Shown here piece after piece: positions 52,791 through 60,723 of a stretch of DNA of 64,000 bases (position 1 is its first letter; each line of letters starts with the position of its first letter). Both the position numbers and the translations under genes were made by a program. The notes under the pieces were generated by a model that saw only the letters and a program-made list of their open reading frames with translations, was not told where the DNA came from and searched no databases. The stretch spans positions 190,335 through 254,334 of the forward strand of contig CAZAUJ010000002.1 of NCBI GenBank assembly GCA_964488355.1, given 5' to 3'. The DNA comes from Thermoanaerobaculum sp964488355. Lineage in GTDB: Bacteria > Acidobacteriota > Thermoanaerobaculia > Thermoanaerobaculales > Thermoanaerobaculaceae.

Positions 52791-54286
52791 TCATGCGCGT
52801 GCTCATTGCCAACCGTGGCGAGATTGCCCTGCGCCTCATCCGCGCGTGCCACGAGCTGGGGTGGGAGGCGGTGGCCGTTTATTCCGAAGCAGACGCGCAG
52901 CAGCCCCACGTTTGGGCGGCCGACCAAGCCGTCTGCATCGGCCCCCCGGCCCCAAGTCAGTCATACCTCAACGCGGAGGCGCTGCTGGCTGCCGCCCGGC
53001 GTACCGGTTGCCAGGCGGTGCATCCCGGGTACGGCTTTCTGGCCGAAAATTCTGGGTTTGCTCAGGCGGTACGGGATGCGGGCCTGGTATGGATGGGCCC
53101 TGCGGCGGAAACCATTGCCCTTTTAGGCTCCAAGACGGAAGCCCGGGCGCTGGCCGCGCGTGTGGGCGTGCCCATGGTGCCGGGCACGGGCCCGCTGGCC
53201 AGCGTGGCAGAGGCGGAGGCCTTCGCCCGGGAGGTGGGTTACCCCATCCTACTGAAGGCGGTGGGTGGGGGTGGGGGCAAGGGCATGCGGGTTGTCAGGG
53301 AGCCGCAGGCGCTGGCTGAGAGCTTCGCGCGCGCACAGGCAGAGGGGCAGGCGTTTTTTTCTGACCCGCGGGTTTATGCGGAAAAGCTCCTAGACAAGCC
53401 CCGGCATGTGGAGGTGCAGGTTCTCGCGGACGCTTACGGGAACGTGGTGCACCTGGGTGAGCGGGAGTGCTCCCTCCAGCGCCGGCATCAGAAGCTGGTG
53501 GAAGAGGCGCCCTCCCCGGCCGTATCCGCGCGGGTGCGGGCGCAGCTGGGCGAGTCGGCGGTGGCCATTGCCCGCGCTTCCGGCTACCGCACCGCGGGCA
53601 CGGTGGAGTTCCTTTTGGCGCCGGGCGGACGCTTTTACTTCCTGGAAGTGAATACCCGCCTCCAGGTGGAGCATCCAGTGACGGAAATGGTCTACGGGGT
53701 GGACTTGGCCCAGTGGATGATGCGCCTGGCGTTGGGCGAGCCGCTCCCCTGGCGGCAGGAGGAGCTGCACGCACGCGGGCACGCCATCGAAGTCCGCGTC
53801 TACGCTGAAGACCCGGCGAGCGCCTTTGCCCCCTCGCCAGGGACGGTTCACCTTGTGCGGGAACCTGCGGGACCGGGGGTGCGTGTGGACAGCGGTATTG
53901 CAGATGGTTCGGTGGTGAGCGTGGATTACGACCCCATCTTGGCCAAACTCATCGTTTGGGGAGAAGACAGGGCTCAGGCGCTGGCGCGCTTGCAGCGTGC
54001 CCTCGGAGAGTACGCCCTCTTGGGGGTGGTCACCACCTTGCCCCTTTTTCAGGCGCTCTGCCGGGATCCGGACTTTCTTTCGGGCCGCGTGCATACCGAG
54101 TACCTGGACGCCTTCCTGCGGGAGCACGATTTGGCCAAGGCGGACGAGCTGGTGGTGGCGATAGCTGCAGCCCTGGAAGCCAGCTTCTCGGGCCTGAGCT
54201 CGGCCGCTCCCTATGCTCACGAAGACCAGGTTGCCCTCTGGCTCCGGATGGGGCGCTGGGCCTTGCAAGCACGGTACCCCCGATGA
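52787..54286 (+). CDS. Biotin carboxylase subunit of acyl-CoA carboxylase
   Basis: 499 residues. RVLIANRGEIALRLIRA at the N-terminus, ATP-grasp glycine loop LLKAVGGGGGKGMRV, HLGERECSLQRRHQKLVEEAPSP, and EVNTRLQVEHPVTEMVYGVDL. It carboxylates biotin using ATP and bicarbonate. GTG 52787 overlaps the previous stop as GTGA (ATG 52793 also possible), and its own stop overlaps the biotin-carrier gene. Confidence 0.94.
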   Translation: MIMRVLIANRGEIALRLIRACHELGWEAVAVYSEADAQQPHVWAADQAVCIGPPAPSQSYLNAEALLAAARRTGCQAVHPGYGFLAENSGFAQAVRDAGLVWMGPAAETIALLGSKTEARALAARVGVPMVPGTGPLASVAEAEAFAREVGYPILLKAVGGGGGKGMRVVREPQALAESFARAQAEGQAFFSDPRVYAEKLLDKPRHVEVQVLADAYGNVVHLGERECSLQRRHQKLVEEAPSPAVSARVRAQLGESAVAIARASGYRTAGTVEFLLAPGGRFYFLEVNTRLQVEHPVTEMVYGVDLAQWMMRLALGEPLPWRQEELHARGHAIEVRVYAEDPASAFAPSPGTVHLVREPAGPGVRVDSGIADGSVVSVDYDPILAKLIVWGEDRAQALARLQRALGEYALLGVVTTLPLFQALCRDPDFLSGRVHTEYLDAFLREHDLAKADELVVAIAAALEASFSGLSSAAPYAHEDQVALWLRMGRWALQARYPR

Positions 54287-54774
54287 AGCGCCTGTGGCTG
54301 GAAGACGGCCGGCAGTTAAGCGTGAGGCGTAGCCATCGGGGATTCCTGGTGCACATGGGAGGCAAGGAGCTTTACCTGGAGCTGGAGGGGGGCGGGCCGC
54401 GGGCCACGGTGCGCTTGGCGGACGGCCGCCGGCTTTCCGTGCTTTTTTGTCGGCTGGAGCGAGGCGTTTGGCAGCTCCATGTGGCTGGCAGAACGTGGCG
54501 TGTGCGCTTTGCCGACCCGCAGCTTAGGGGGCGGGAGCGGGTGCAAGGGCGGGCTGGTGAGGAGGTGCGGGCCCCCATTCCTGGGCGGGTAGTGGAGGTG
54601 TTGGCGGCTGTGGGCGCGGAGCTTGCGCCTGGAGCTCCGGTGCTGGTGCTGGAGGCGATGAAGATGCAAAACCTGATTACCGCCCAGCGGGGTGGTCGGC
54701 TGGCGAAGCTCTTGGTTGCTCCCGGTGCCCGTGTGGAGATGGGGCAGCTGCTAGCGGTGGTGCAGGGAGACTGA
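54283..54774 (+). CDS. Biotin carboxyl carrier protein-like subunit
   Basis: 163 residues. The C-terminal biotinyl/lipoyl domain (about 92-163) carries EAMKM with Lys127 as the biotin site, within PIPGRVVEVLAAVGAELAPG and the swinging-arm beta-hairpin. The N-terminal 90 residues form a beta-rich segment as in separate carrier subunits of propionyl-CoA carboxylases. Its ATG overlaps the biotin carboxylase stop, completing a three-subunit enzyme. Confidence 0.93.
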   Translation: MKRLWLEDGRQLSVRRSHRGFLVHMGGKELYLELEGGGPRATVRLADGRRLSVLFCRLERGVWQLHVAGRTWRVRFADPQLRGRERVQGRAGEEVRAPIPGRVVEVLAAVGAELAPGAPVLVLEAMKMQNLITAQRGGRLAKLLVAPGARVEMGQLLAVVQGD

Positions 54775-54878
54775 GGCGTACGACATGCCGTATCGGATGT
54801 TCGTTATTCCTGATAGTCGTTCTTCCTGTGGTAAGTTTAGTTTGTTTGATTTGCTCGTTACGAGTTTCCCCAAAAACC

Positions 54879-54894
54879 TGGCACAGGTCTTGCC
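54879..54894 (+). promoter_or_regulatory. -24/-12 (sigma-54) promoter upstream of receptor 2
   Basis: TGGCACA, four bases, TTGCC, with GG (54880-54881) and GC (54892-54893) ten bases apart. The predicted start is near 54905. Two positions deviate from consensus. A sigma-70-like candidate lies just downstream. Confidence 0.55.
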
Positions 54895-54916
54895 GAGGGT
54901 GATCGCGGTCTGGGGC

Positions 54917-54945
54917 TTACCCGAAACGGGCGGGCATGCTATAAG
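54917..54945 (+). promoter_or_regulatory. Sigma-70-like promoter candidate upstream of receptor 2
   Basis: TTACCC (54917-54922), 17 bases, TATAAG (54940-54945). The start would be near 54952, almost at the leader ORF ATG (54956). It competes with the sigma-54 site just before it. Confidence 0.4.
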
Positions 54946-54955
54946 AGGGCCGGCA

Positions 54956-55057
54956 ATGGAACTTATGGAGAAAGGAGGGCGCAACCGAGAGGAGAAAGCG
55001 CTGAAAAGCTGGTTGAAACCAGCAACGATGCAACGCATTCAGCAGCGAGTTGAGTAA
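54956..55057 (+). CDS. Short upstream ORF (leader peptide) of receptor 2
   Basis: 33 codons, beginning MELMEKGGRN and ending QRIQQRVE, Lys/Arg/Glu-rich. Its TAA (55055-55057) begins the segment TAACGAAAGGAGGA that supplies the Shine-Dalgarno for the receptor. The ribosome site of the leader itself is weak. Function unknown; possibly translation-coupled control. Confidence 0.45.
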   Translation: MELMEKGGRNREEKALKSWLKPATMQRIQQRVE

Positions 55058-55071
55058 CGAAAGGAGGAAGT

Positions 55072-58020
55072 ATGAGGAAAGCAGGATGGTATTTGGGCCT
55101 TGTGGCCATGTTTTTCTTTGCGGCTGGGGCGTTTGCCCAAACCACTGGCTCCATCGAGGGCGCGGTGGTGGATGAAGCCAACCAGCCCTTGCCTGGGGTG
55201 ACGGTGGAGGCTTCTTCGCCGGCCCTGCAGGGCACCAAGGTGGGGGTCAGCGACACCCAGGGCAAGTTCCGCTTGGTGTTGCTGCCTCCGGGAACCTACA
55301 CGGTGAAGTTCAGCCTTTCTGGCTTTGCTCCAAGCGAGCAAACGGACATTAAGGTGGGCCTGGGCCGGGTGGTGACCTTAAACGTGCAGATGAGCTCGGC
55401 CTTCAAAGAAGAAGTTATCGTCTCCGGGGCGGCACCGACGGTGGACACCAAGAGCGCCGAGGTGGGCGTGAACCTGGACAAGGACTTCTTCACCAACCTG
55501 CCCATCGGCCGTAACTACGCTTCGGTGGTGCGGGTGGCCCCCGGTACCGCTAACGACGCTGCGGGTGTCACGGTGTATGGCTCCACCGGCGCAGAGAACG
55601 CCTATTACATCGATGGCATCAACACTACCGGGGTGGAGCTGGGCACCCAGGGCAAGGTGCTGAACTTCGAGTTCGTGCAGGAAGTGCAGGTCAAGACCGG
55701 TGGCTACCAGGCAGAGTTTGGCCGTTCCACTGGCGGCATGATCAACGTGATCACCAAGTCCGGCGGTAACGAGTTCCATGGCGACGTGTTCGGCTACTAC
55801 GACTCGGATTCCTTCCAGTCCAAGACCGCTGCAGACGTGAACTACTGGGCTTCCCGCTTGTCCCGCTCCTACCTAGTGGACGGCTACACCCGCCAGGACT
55901 TTGGCTTTGGCGTGGGCGGTTACTTCCTCAAGGACACGCTGTGGTTTTACGGCTCCTACGACTACGTGAAGAACGACGAGGACCGCAAGGTTATTCAGGA
56001 CTTCCGGGCTTTGGCACAGCAGTATAACGCTCACGATTATGGGTTCCCCGCCTTCGGGACCATCTTCACCAACAGCCAAACCCGTGACCTGTGGTCGGCC
56101 AAGTTCACCTACCGCTTGAGCCAAAACCACTCCTTTATCTTTTCTGGCTTTGGTGACCCCAGCGCCACCGAAGGCCCCATCCGCGGCTTGGCCGGCAACC
56201 CGGATTCCTTCCTGGGAACGGTTGACGAGGGCGGCACCGACCTGGTGGCCAAGTATGAGGGCGTGTTCGGCCAAAACTGGGTGGTCAATTTCCTCGCTGG
56301 CCGTCACAAGGAGCGCTCCAACGAGGGTGGCCGTGGTCTCAACCAGGTCGCCTTCATCGAGTACAGCAACCCCATTTACGCCCAGACCGGCGTGGTCCCG
56401 GTGTGGGACGGCTTTGGCTTTGCCCAGCGCCAGCAGTTTGGCCGCGATGTGCTCAAGGGCGACGTGTCCTACTTCCTGAACAACTTATTGGGTGACCACG
56501 AGTTCAAGTTCGGTGCGGAGAGCGAGGACATCTCGGTGGACAACAAGAACTACAACACCGGTGGCCAGCGGATCTACGGTCTCTGCCGCGGCGGCTACAC
56601 CGGTGACGGCACGCAGCCCTGCGGGATGGAGATTTACTATCGCCACCGCTTCTTCATGAGCCACTTCCCCTCCTCCCGCTTCGACATCACCAACGCCGAC
56701 ATCCTGGTGCCCCTGGTGGTGGATTCGAAGTCCGATAACTTCGCCATGTACCTGCAGGACACCTGGCGCTTGACGCCCAACTTTACCCTCAACGTGGGCG
56801 TGCGCTGGGAGCAGCAGAAGCTGTACAACGCGGCCAAGAAGGTGCAGGCCAATATCAACGACGAGTGGGCGCCACGTGTGGGCGTGATTTGGGACCCCAA
56901 GGGTGACGGGACTTCCAAGGTCTTCGCTCACTTTGGTCGCTTCTACGAAACGATTCCCATGGACATGGTGATTCGCTCGTTCGGGCGTGAAATCACCGCC
57001 TTCACCTACAACTACCACGGCGCTCGCGAAGAGGACCCCTCCAGCCGGTACGACGTGGCGTGTGATCCGGCGGTGGATGCCTTCCGTCGCTGTGCGATCT
57101 TGGGCCACGAGGAAACCCCCGTGGATCCCAACTTGCAGGGGCAGTACATCGACGAGTTCGTGGTGGGTGGCGAGTACGAGGTGATGAAGGACCTGGCGGT
57201 GGGCGCCAAGTACATTTGGCGCGACTTGGGCCGGATCATCGAGGACTCCCTCGGCTTCGATCAGGGTTACTACATCGGCAACCCGGGACGCGGCCTGCTT
57301 CGCGGTTCTTGGGACATGAGCTACAGCTACCAGTTCCCTGTGCCTGAGCCCAAGCGCACGTTCAAGGGCATCGAGCTGGTGGCCCGCAAGCGCTTCTCCA
57401 ACAACTGGGGCATGATCGCCTCCTACCTGTGGTCCAAGTTGGAAGGCAACTACGACGGTACCTTCCAGGTCTCCACCGGCCAGTTGGATCCCAACCTGAA
57501 CTCCGCCTTTGACTACGCCGAGTTCCAGGTGAACAACAAGGGCTATCTCTCCAACGACCGGCGTCATCAGTTCAAGGTAGACGGCTACTACGTGTTCCCC
57601 TTCAACCTGACCGTGGGTCTGTCCGCCTATTACCGCACCGGTCTGCCGGTTACCGCCATGGGCTACTCCACCGCGTACCAGAACTGGGAGTTCTACCTGT
57701 CTGAGCGGGGCGCCTTCGGCCGCACCGACGACGAGTGGGAAGCTGACCTGCACCTGGATTACCCAGTGAAGTTCGGCGGTATCCAAGTGAAGTTCCTCGC
57801 CGACGTCTTCAACCTCTTCAACCGTCAGGGCGAGGTGAGCCGCAACATGCGCTACACCTTGGGCGAGGACTACGGGGTGATTGATTACGATACTGGCCAG
57901 GTGGTGCCGCCCATTCGTCCTGGTGACACCGAGCGGCCGCCCACGAACCCGGCGTTCAACACGCCCAACAGTTGGCAAGCGCCGCGCAGCTTGCGCCTGG
58001 GCGTGCGGCTAACCTTCTAA
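55072..58020 (+). CDS. TonB-dependent receptor 2, Oar-like, with carboxypeptidase-regulatory N-domain
   Basis: 982 residues. Signal peptide to about 24 (AGAFAQ), CarboxypepD_reg-like domain (about 25-110: GSIEGAVVDEANQPLPGVTVEA), plug (about 110-230, ending INVITKSGGNEFHGDVFG) and a barrel finishing with RLGVRLTF, a C-terminal aromatic that fits BAM recognition. The ligand is unknown. It has AAAGGAGG at 55060-55067 and a strong terminator downstream. It pairs with the related receptor 2.7 kb downstream. Confidence 0.95.
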   Translation: MRKAGWYLGLVAMFFFAAGAFAQTTGSIEGAVVDEANQPLPGVTVEASSPALQGTKVGVSDTQGKFRLVLLPPGTYTVKFSLSGFAPSEQTDIKVGLGRVVTLNVQMSSAFKEEVIVSGAAPTVDTKSAEVGVNLDKDFFTNLPIGRNYASVVRVAPGTANDAAGVTVYGSTGAENAYYIDGINTTGVELGTQGKVLNFEFVQEVQVKTGGYQAEFGRSTGGMINVITKSGGNEFHGDVFGYYDSDSFQSKTAADVNYWASRLSRSYLVDGYTRQDFGFGVGGYFLKDTLWFYGSYDYVKNDEDRKVIQDFRALAQQYNAHDYGFPAFGTIFTNSQTRDLWSAKFTYRLSQNHSFIFSGFGDPSATEGPIRGLAGNPDSFLGTVDEGGTDLVAKYEGVFGQNWVVNFLAGRHKERSNEGGRGLNQVAFIEYSNPIYAQTGVVPVWDGFGFAQRQQFGRDVLKGDVSYFLNNLLGDHEFKFGAESEDISVDNKNYNTGGQRIYGLCRGGYTGDGTQPCGMEIYYRHRFFMSHFPSSRFDITNADILVPLVVDSKSDNFAMYLQDTWRLTPNFTLNVGVRWEQQKLYNAAKKVQANINDEWAPRVGVIWDPKGDGTSKVFAHFGRFYETIPMDMVIRSFGREITAFTYNYHGAREEDPSSRYDVACDPAVDAFRRCAILGHEETPVDPNLQGQYIDEFVVGGEYEVMKDLAVGAKYIWRDLGRIIEDSLGFDQGYYIGNPGRGLLRGSWDMSYSYQFPVPEPKRTFKGIELVARKRFSNNWGMIASYLWSKLEGNYDGTFQVSTGQLDPNLNSAFDYAEFQVNNKGYLSNDRRHQFKVDGYYVFPFNLTVGLSAYYRTGLPVTAMGYSTAYQNWEFYLSERGAFGRTDDEWEADLHLDYPVKFGGIQVKFLADVFNLFNRQGEVSRNMRYTLGEDYGVIDYDTGQVVPPIRPGDTERPPTNPAFNTPNSWQAPRSLRLGVRLTF

Positions 58021-58043
58021 TCGCGCGTGTTGGCATTTTTGCA

Positions 58044-58070
58044 GGGGGGCCGCAAGGCCCCCCTTTTGTT
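58044..58070 (+). terminator. Rho-independent terminator after receptor 2
   Basis: Stem GGGGGGCC/GGCCCCCC with GCAA loop (58044-58063) followed by TTTTGTT. It ends the receptor transcript, so the phosphatase-TPR gene that begins 15 bases later needs its own promoter or read-through. Confidence 0.9.
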
Positions 58071-58084
58071 GCTATCCTCACGCC

Positions 58085-60406
58085 ATGCGTCGGTTCCGCT
58101 GGCTTTTGGCCCTTGTGGTGGTGGGTGGCGTGCTCGCGGCCCTGTTGCGCCCACTTGCATCTGGTGAAAAGGTGTGGTCCACCCAAGGGGAACTGCTGGT
58201 GGCCAAAGGCTGGCGGCTACTGCCCCGTTGGAAATGGTCGGAGGTTTCCCCGGGACCGGTAGTGGCCGATTTTCCTCTTTCCACCCGCGAGGGGGCGCGG
58301 GTGGTCGCCGAGGTCCGCGTTGCCTTCCCTCCCGGTCACTACCGCTTGGCTCCGGGCCCTTCGGCCTCCCTTGGGCTGGAACAGAGACTCCGCGGCCGGC
58401 TGCCTGCTCCGGAGCTCGCGTGTTTGGCCAACGACGCCTGCGCACAGGAACTTCGCCGTGACTGGCAGAGGGTCGTGAGCCAGGAACTTGGGCTCCTGCC
58501 GCAATTGGTGGAGCTGAGGCTGGAGGCCGACCCACAAGCCCTTTTGGCCACCAAGTTGGCTGGCCTGCGTGCCCGTATTGCTCCCCCGCCCCTTCGGGTG
58601 CTGCTTGTGGGATGGGACGGGGCTGACTGGCAGCTGCTCGAGCCCTTCGCGCAGCAAGGGGTCATGCCGGTTTTGCGCAAGCTGATGCACCAGGGGACCT
58701 GGGGCGAGCTAACGGCCTTTACCCCGTTACTGTCGCCGCTCCTTTGGACAACCATCGCTACGGGAGAGCCACCCGAAAGGCATGGGGTGTTGGATTTCCT
58801 CGAGGCGGACACGGAAACCGGTGCGAAAACTCCCGTTACTAGCCGCAAGCGTGCCGTGCCTGCCCTGTGGAACATCGCCTCGGCGATGGGCTTCACCGTG
58901 GCCGTTTCCGGCTGGTGGGCCAGTTGGCCGGCAGAGGCGGTGAACGGCGTGCTGGTGTCGGACCGGCTGTTCTATTTGCTTTCGGACAGCGTAGGGGACG
59001 TGCCCCCCGCAACGGCGGTTTTTCCCCCAGAACGCGAAGCTTTTTTTCGCGAGCTGGCGCGGCGGGCGCGGGAAGAAACCGACGCCAACACCCTGCTGGC
59101 GCTTTTTCCCGTTTCCCCGCAGCGGATGGCACAAGCATTAGCTGAGGCCAAGGGCATGGCGGATCCGGTGGACGGCTTCCGCCGCGTTCTGGTGGGCACG
59201 CGCGTATACCTTGGGGCGGCCCTGGAACTGCTTCAAGCCAAGCCCGATTTGGCAATGGTTTACGCCATCGGCACCGATGAGGTGGGCCACGTACTGGCAC
59301 CTTACCTTCCACCTACCCTGACCAACGCTGATCCCGAGGTGACCGCAGCGGCTCTGGAGGCCGTGCGCCGTTACTTTGCGGTTATGGACCGCTGGCTAGG
59401 CCGCTTGCTCGATCAGTGCCCTCTCTCTGAGTGCGTCGTGCTGCTGGTTTCCGACCACGGCTTCAAGTGGGGGAGCGACCGGCCCCGAGAGCTTTCTGGG
59501 GTAGCGGCCGCTACCGCTGCCCTTTGGCATCGGCCCAACGGGGTGTTTTTGCTCGCCGGCCAGGGTGTGAAGCGGCTCGGCAAGGTTAGCGCACCGGCCT
59601 CAGTGTACGACGTGGCTCCCACAGTGGCTGCGCTTTTGGGTCTGCCGCCGGGCAGGAGCTGGCGCGGCCGACCGCTGCCGGGAGTCGAGGTGGGGCCAGG
59701 GGAAGCGGTAGACTGGGTGGAGCTGCTGCCGCCCGAAAGCTTCCGTCCCAAGTTGTCAGGCGCGCCGCCCTCGCCCGAGGTGGTGGCCCAGCTGAAAGCG
59801 TTGGGTTACCTGGAGGGAGGCGAAGGTCAGGCCACGGGCAGGGGGCCCACCGAGGGTGAGCTCAATAACCTGGGCCTTTTGCATTTGCAAGCCAAGCGGT
59901 ACGACGAGGCGGAGCGGGCTTTCAAGCAGGCGGCGGCTATCAACCCCACCTACGCTTCCCCGTACTACAACCTCCGCCGCCTTTACTTCGAAACTGCGCG
60001 CTACGACGAGGCCGACGAGGCCCTGGTAGAGGCGGTTCGGCGAGGCTTGCGCGACGGGGTGGGTGCGGTGGCGCGGGCAGTCGCGGACTACCAGCAGCTG
60101 GGTTTGTGGGAGCGCGCGCTGGCGCTGGTCGCCAAGGCGCGGGACCTTTTCCCCCAGCAACCACGCTTTGCCGCCCAGCAGTTGGCGCTCCTCGTTCAGG
60201 GGCAAAAGTGCCAGCAGGCTTTAGCGCTGGCGGAGGCCCTTGTACACCAATTTGCGCAGGATCCTTCGGTCTTGGCTTTCGCTGGCCTGGCCGCTGCCTG
60301 CGCGGGGGAGAATGAGAAAGCAACCCGCTGGCTCACTCGCTCACTGGAGCTAGATCCAAACCAAGGGGACGTTCGCGAGGTTCTGCACCGTTTGATGACC
60401 CGCTAG
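58085..60406 (+). CDS. Alkaline-phosphatase-superfamily protein (phosphodiesterase/pyrophosphatase-like) with C-terminal TPR
   Basis: 773 residues. One N-terminal membrane anchor (about 7-22), then an alkaline-phosphatase-like fold: VLLVGWDGADWQLL (metal Asp), TPLLSPLLWTTIATGEPPERHGVLDF with the likely nucleophile Thr, and LLVSDHGFKWG with the Asp-His metal pair. Residues about 600-773 are TPR repeats (LNNLGLLHLQAKRYDEAERAFKQAAAINP). Relatives are often called nucleotide pyrophosphatases or phosphoglycerol-transferase-like, and the substrate is not known. It lies between two receptors on the same strand. Confidence 0.88.
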   Translation: MRRFRWLLALVVVGGVLAALLRPLASGEKVWSTQGELLVAKGWRLLPRWKWSEVSPGPVVADFPLSTREGARVVAEVRVAFPPGHYRLAPGPSASLGLEQRLRGRLPAPELACLANDACAQELRRDWQRVVSQELGLLPQLVELRLEADPQALLATKLAGLRARIAPPPLRVLLVGWDGADWQLLEPFAQQGVMPVLRKLMHQGTWGELTAFTPLLSPLLWTTIATGEPPERHGVLDFLEADTETGAKTPVTSRKRAVPALWNIASAMGFTVAVSGWWASWPAEAVNGVLVSDRLFYLLSDSVGDVPPATAVFPPEREAFFRELARRAREETDANTLLALFPVSPQRMAQALAEAKGMADPVDGFRRVLVGTRVYLGAALELLQAKPDLAMVYAIGTDEVGHVLAPYLPPTLTNADPEVTAAALEAVRRYFAVMDRWLGRLLDQCPLSECVVLLVSDHGFKWGSDRPRELSGVAAATAALWHRPNGVFLLAGQGVKRLGKVSAPASVYDVAPTVAALLGLPPGRSWRGRPLPGVEVGPGEAVDWVELLPPESFRPKLSGAPPSPEVVAQLKALGYLEGGEGQATGRGPTEGELNNLGLLHLQAKRYDEAERAFKQAAAINPTYASPYYNLRRLYFETARYDEADEALVEAVRRGLRDGVGAVARAVADYQQLGLWERALALVAKARDLFPQQPRFAAQQLALLVQGQKCQQALALAEALVHQFAQDPSVLAFAGLAAACAGENEKATRWLTRSLELDPNQGDVREVLHRLMTR

Positions 60407-60572
60407 AGGGAACCCTTCCGCGCTGCGGCCAGCGTGTGGCCTGCTCTTGTCTCCGGGTGGGGCCAAGCACGAGGTGTTCGCCTGTCCGTACGCCGATTCG
60501 GATCTTTGAATGCGCCCAACTTTTCGCGCTACACAAGTCTTTTCTTTACTATCAGTTCAAAAAAACGGCGTT

Positions 60573-60588
60573 TGGCATGAGCCTTGCA
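60573..60588 (+). promoter_or_regulatory. -24/-12 (sigma-54) promoter of receptor 3
   Basis: TGGCATG (60573-60579), AGCC, TTGCA (60584-60588), with GG and GC ten bases apart. Eleven of twelve conserved positions match the TGGCAC-N5-TTGCA type. The predicted start is near 60599, and no sigma-70 element competes. Confidence 0.78.
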
Positions 60589-60654
60589 CGACCAAGAAAC
60601 TGCGAAGTGGGAGGTGACAAAACGTTCCACTCACGTGTTTTGAAAGGAGGTGTA

Positions 60655-60705
60655 ATGAGCGAAGGAGAAAGGTTGGGCGTAGGTAGCGTTGAGACCCCTT
60701 TGTAA
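60655..60705 (+). CDS. Short upstream ORF (leader peptide) of receptor 3
   Basis: 16 residues (MSEGERLGVGSVETPL). It has its own perfect AAAGGAGG at 60643-60650, four bases before ATG, so translation is likely. Its stop begins TAACGAAAGGAGGA, identical to the stop of the receptor 2 leader, and the receptor ATG is 18 bases on. Confidence 0.6.
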   Translation: MSEGERLGVGSVETPL

Positions 60706-60723
60706 CGAAAGGAGGAGAGAGAC

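Larger units (their letters stand above)
54775..55071. other. Leader region of receptor 2 (AT-rich, dual promoter, small ORF)
   Basis: 297 bases that hold an AT-rich segment (about 54790-54870, in contrast with the high-GC surroundings), a short inverted repeat CTCGT-T-ACGAG (54854-54864), two promoter candidates and a leader ORF, each listed separately. Confidence 0.6.
60407..60723. other. Leader region of receptor 3
   Basis: 317 bases that contain a lower-GC stretch (about 60480-60575) followed by a consensus-grade sigma-54 promoter and a 16-codon leader ORF, listed separately. No terminator for the phosphatase gene is visible. Confidence 0.6.

Noticed and set aside
54785..55057. A 90-codon open frame covering the whole receptor 2 leader
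   Set aside because: Its start has no Shine-Dalgarno and it would run through both promoter candidates; only the last 33 codons, from ATG 54956, are kept as a leader ORF.
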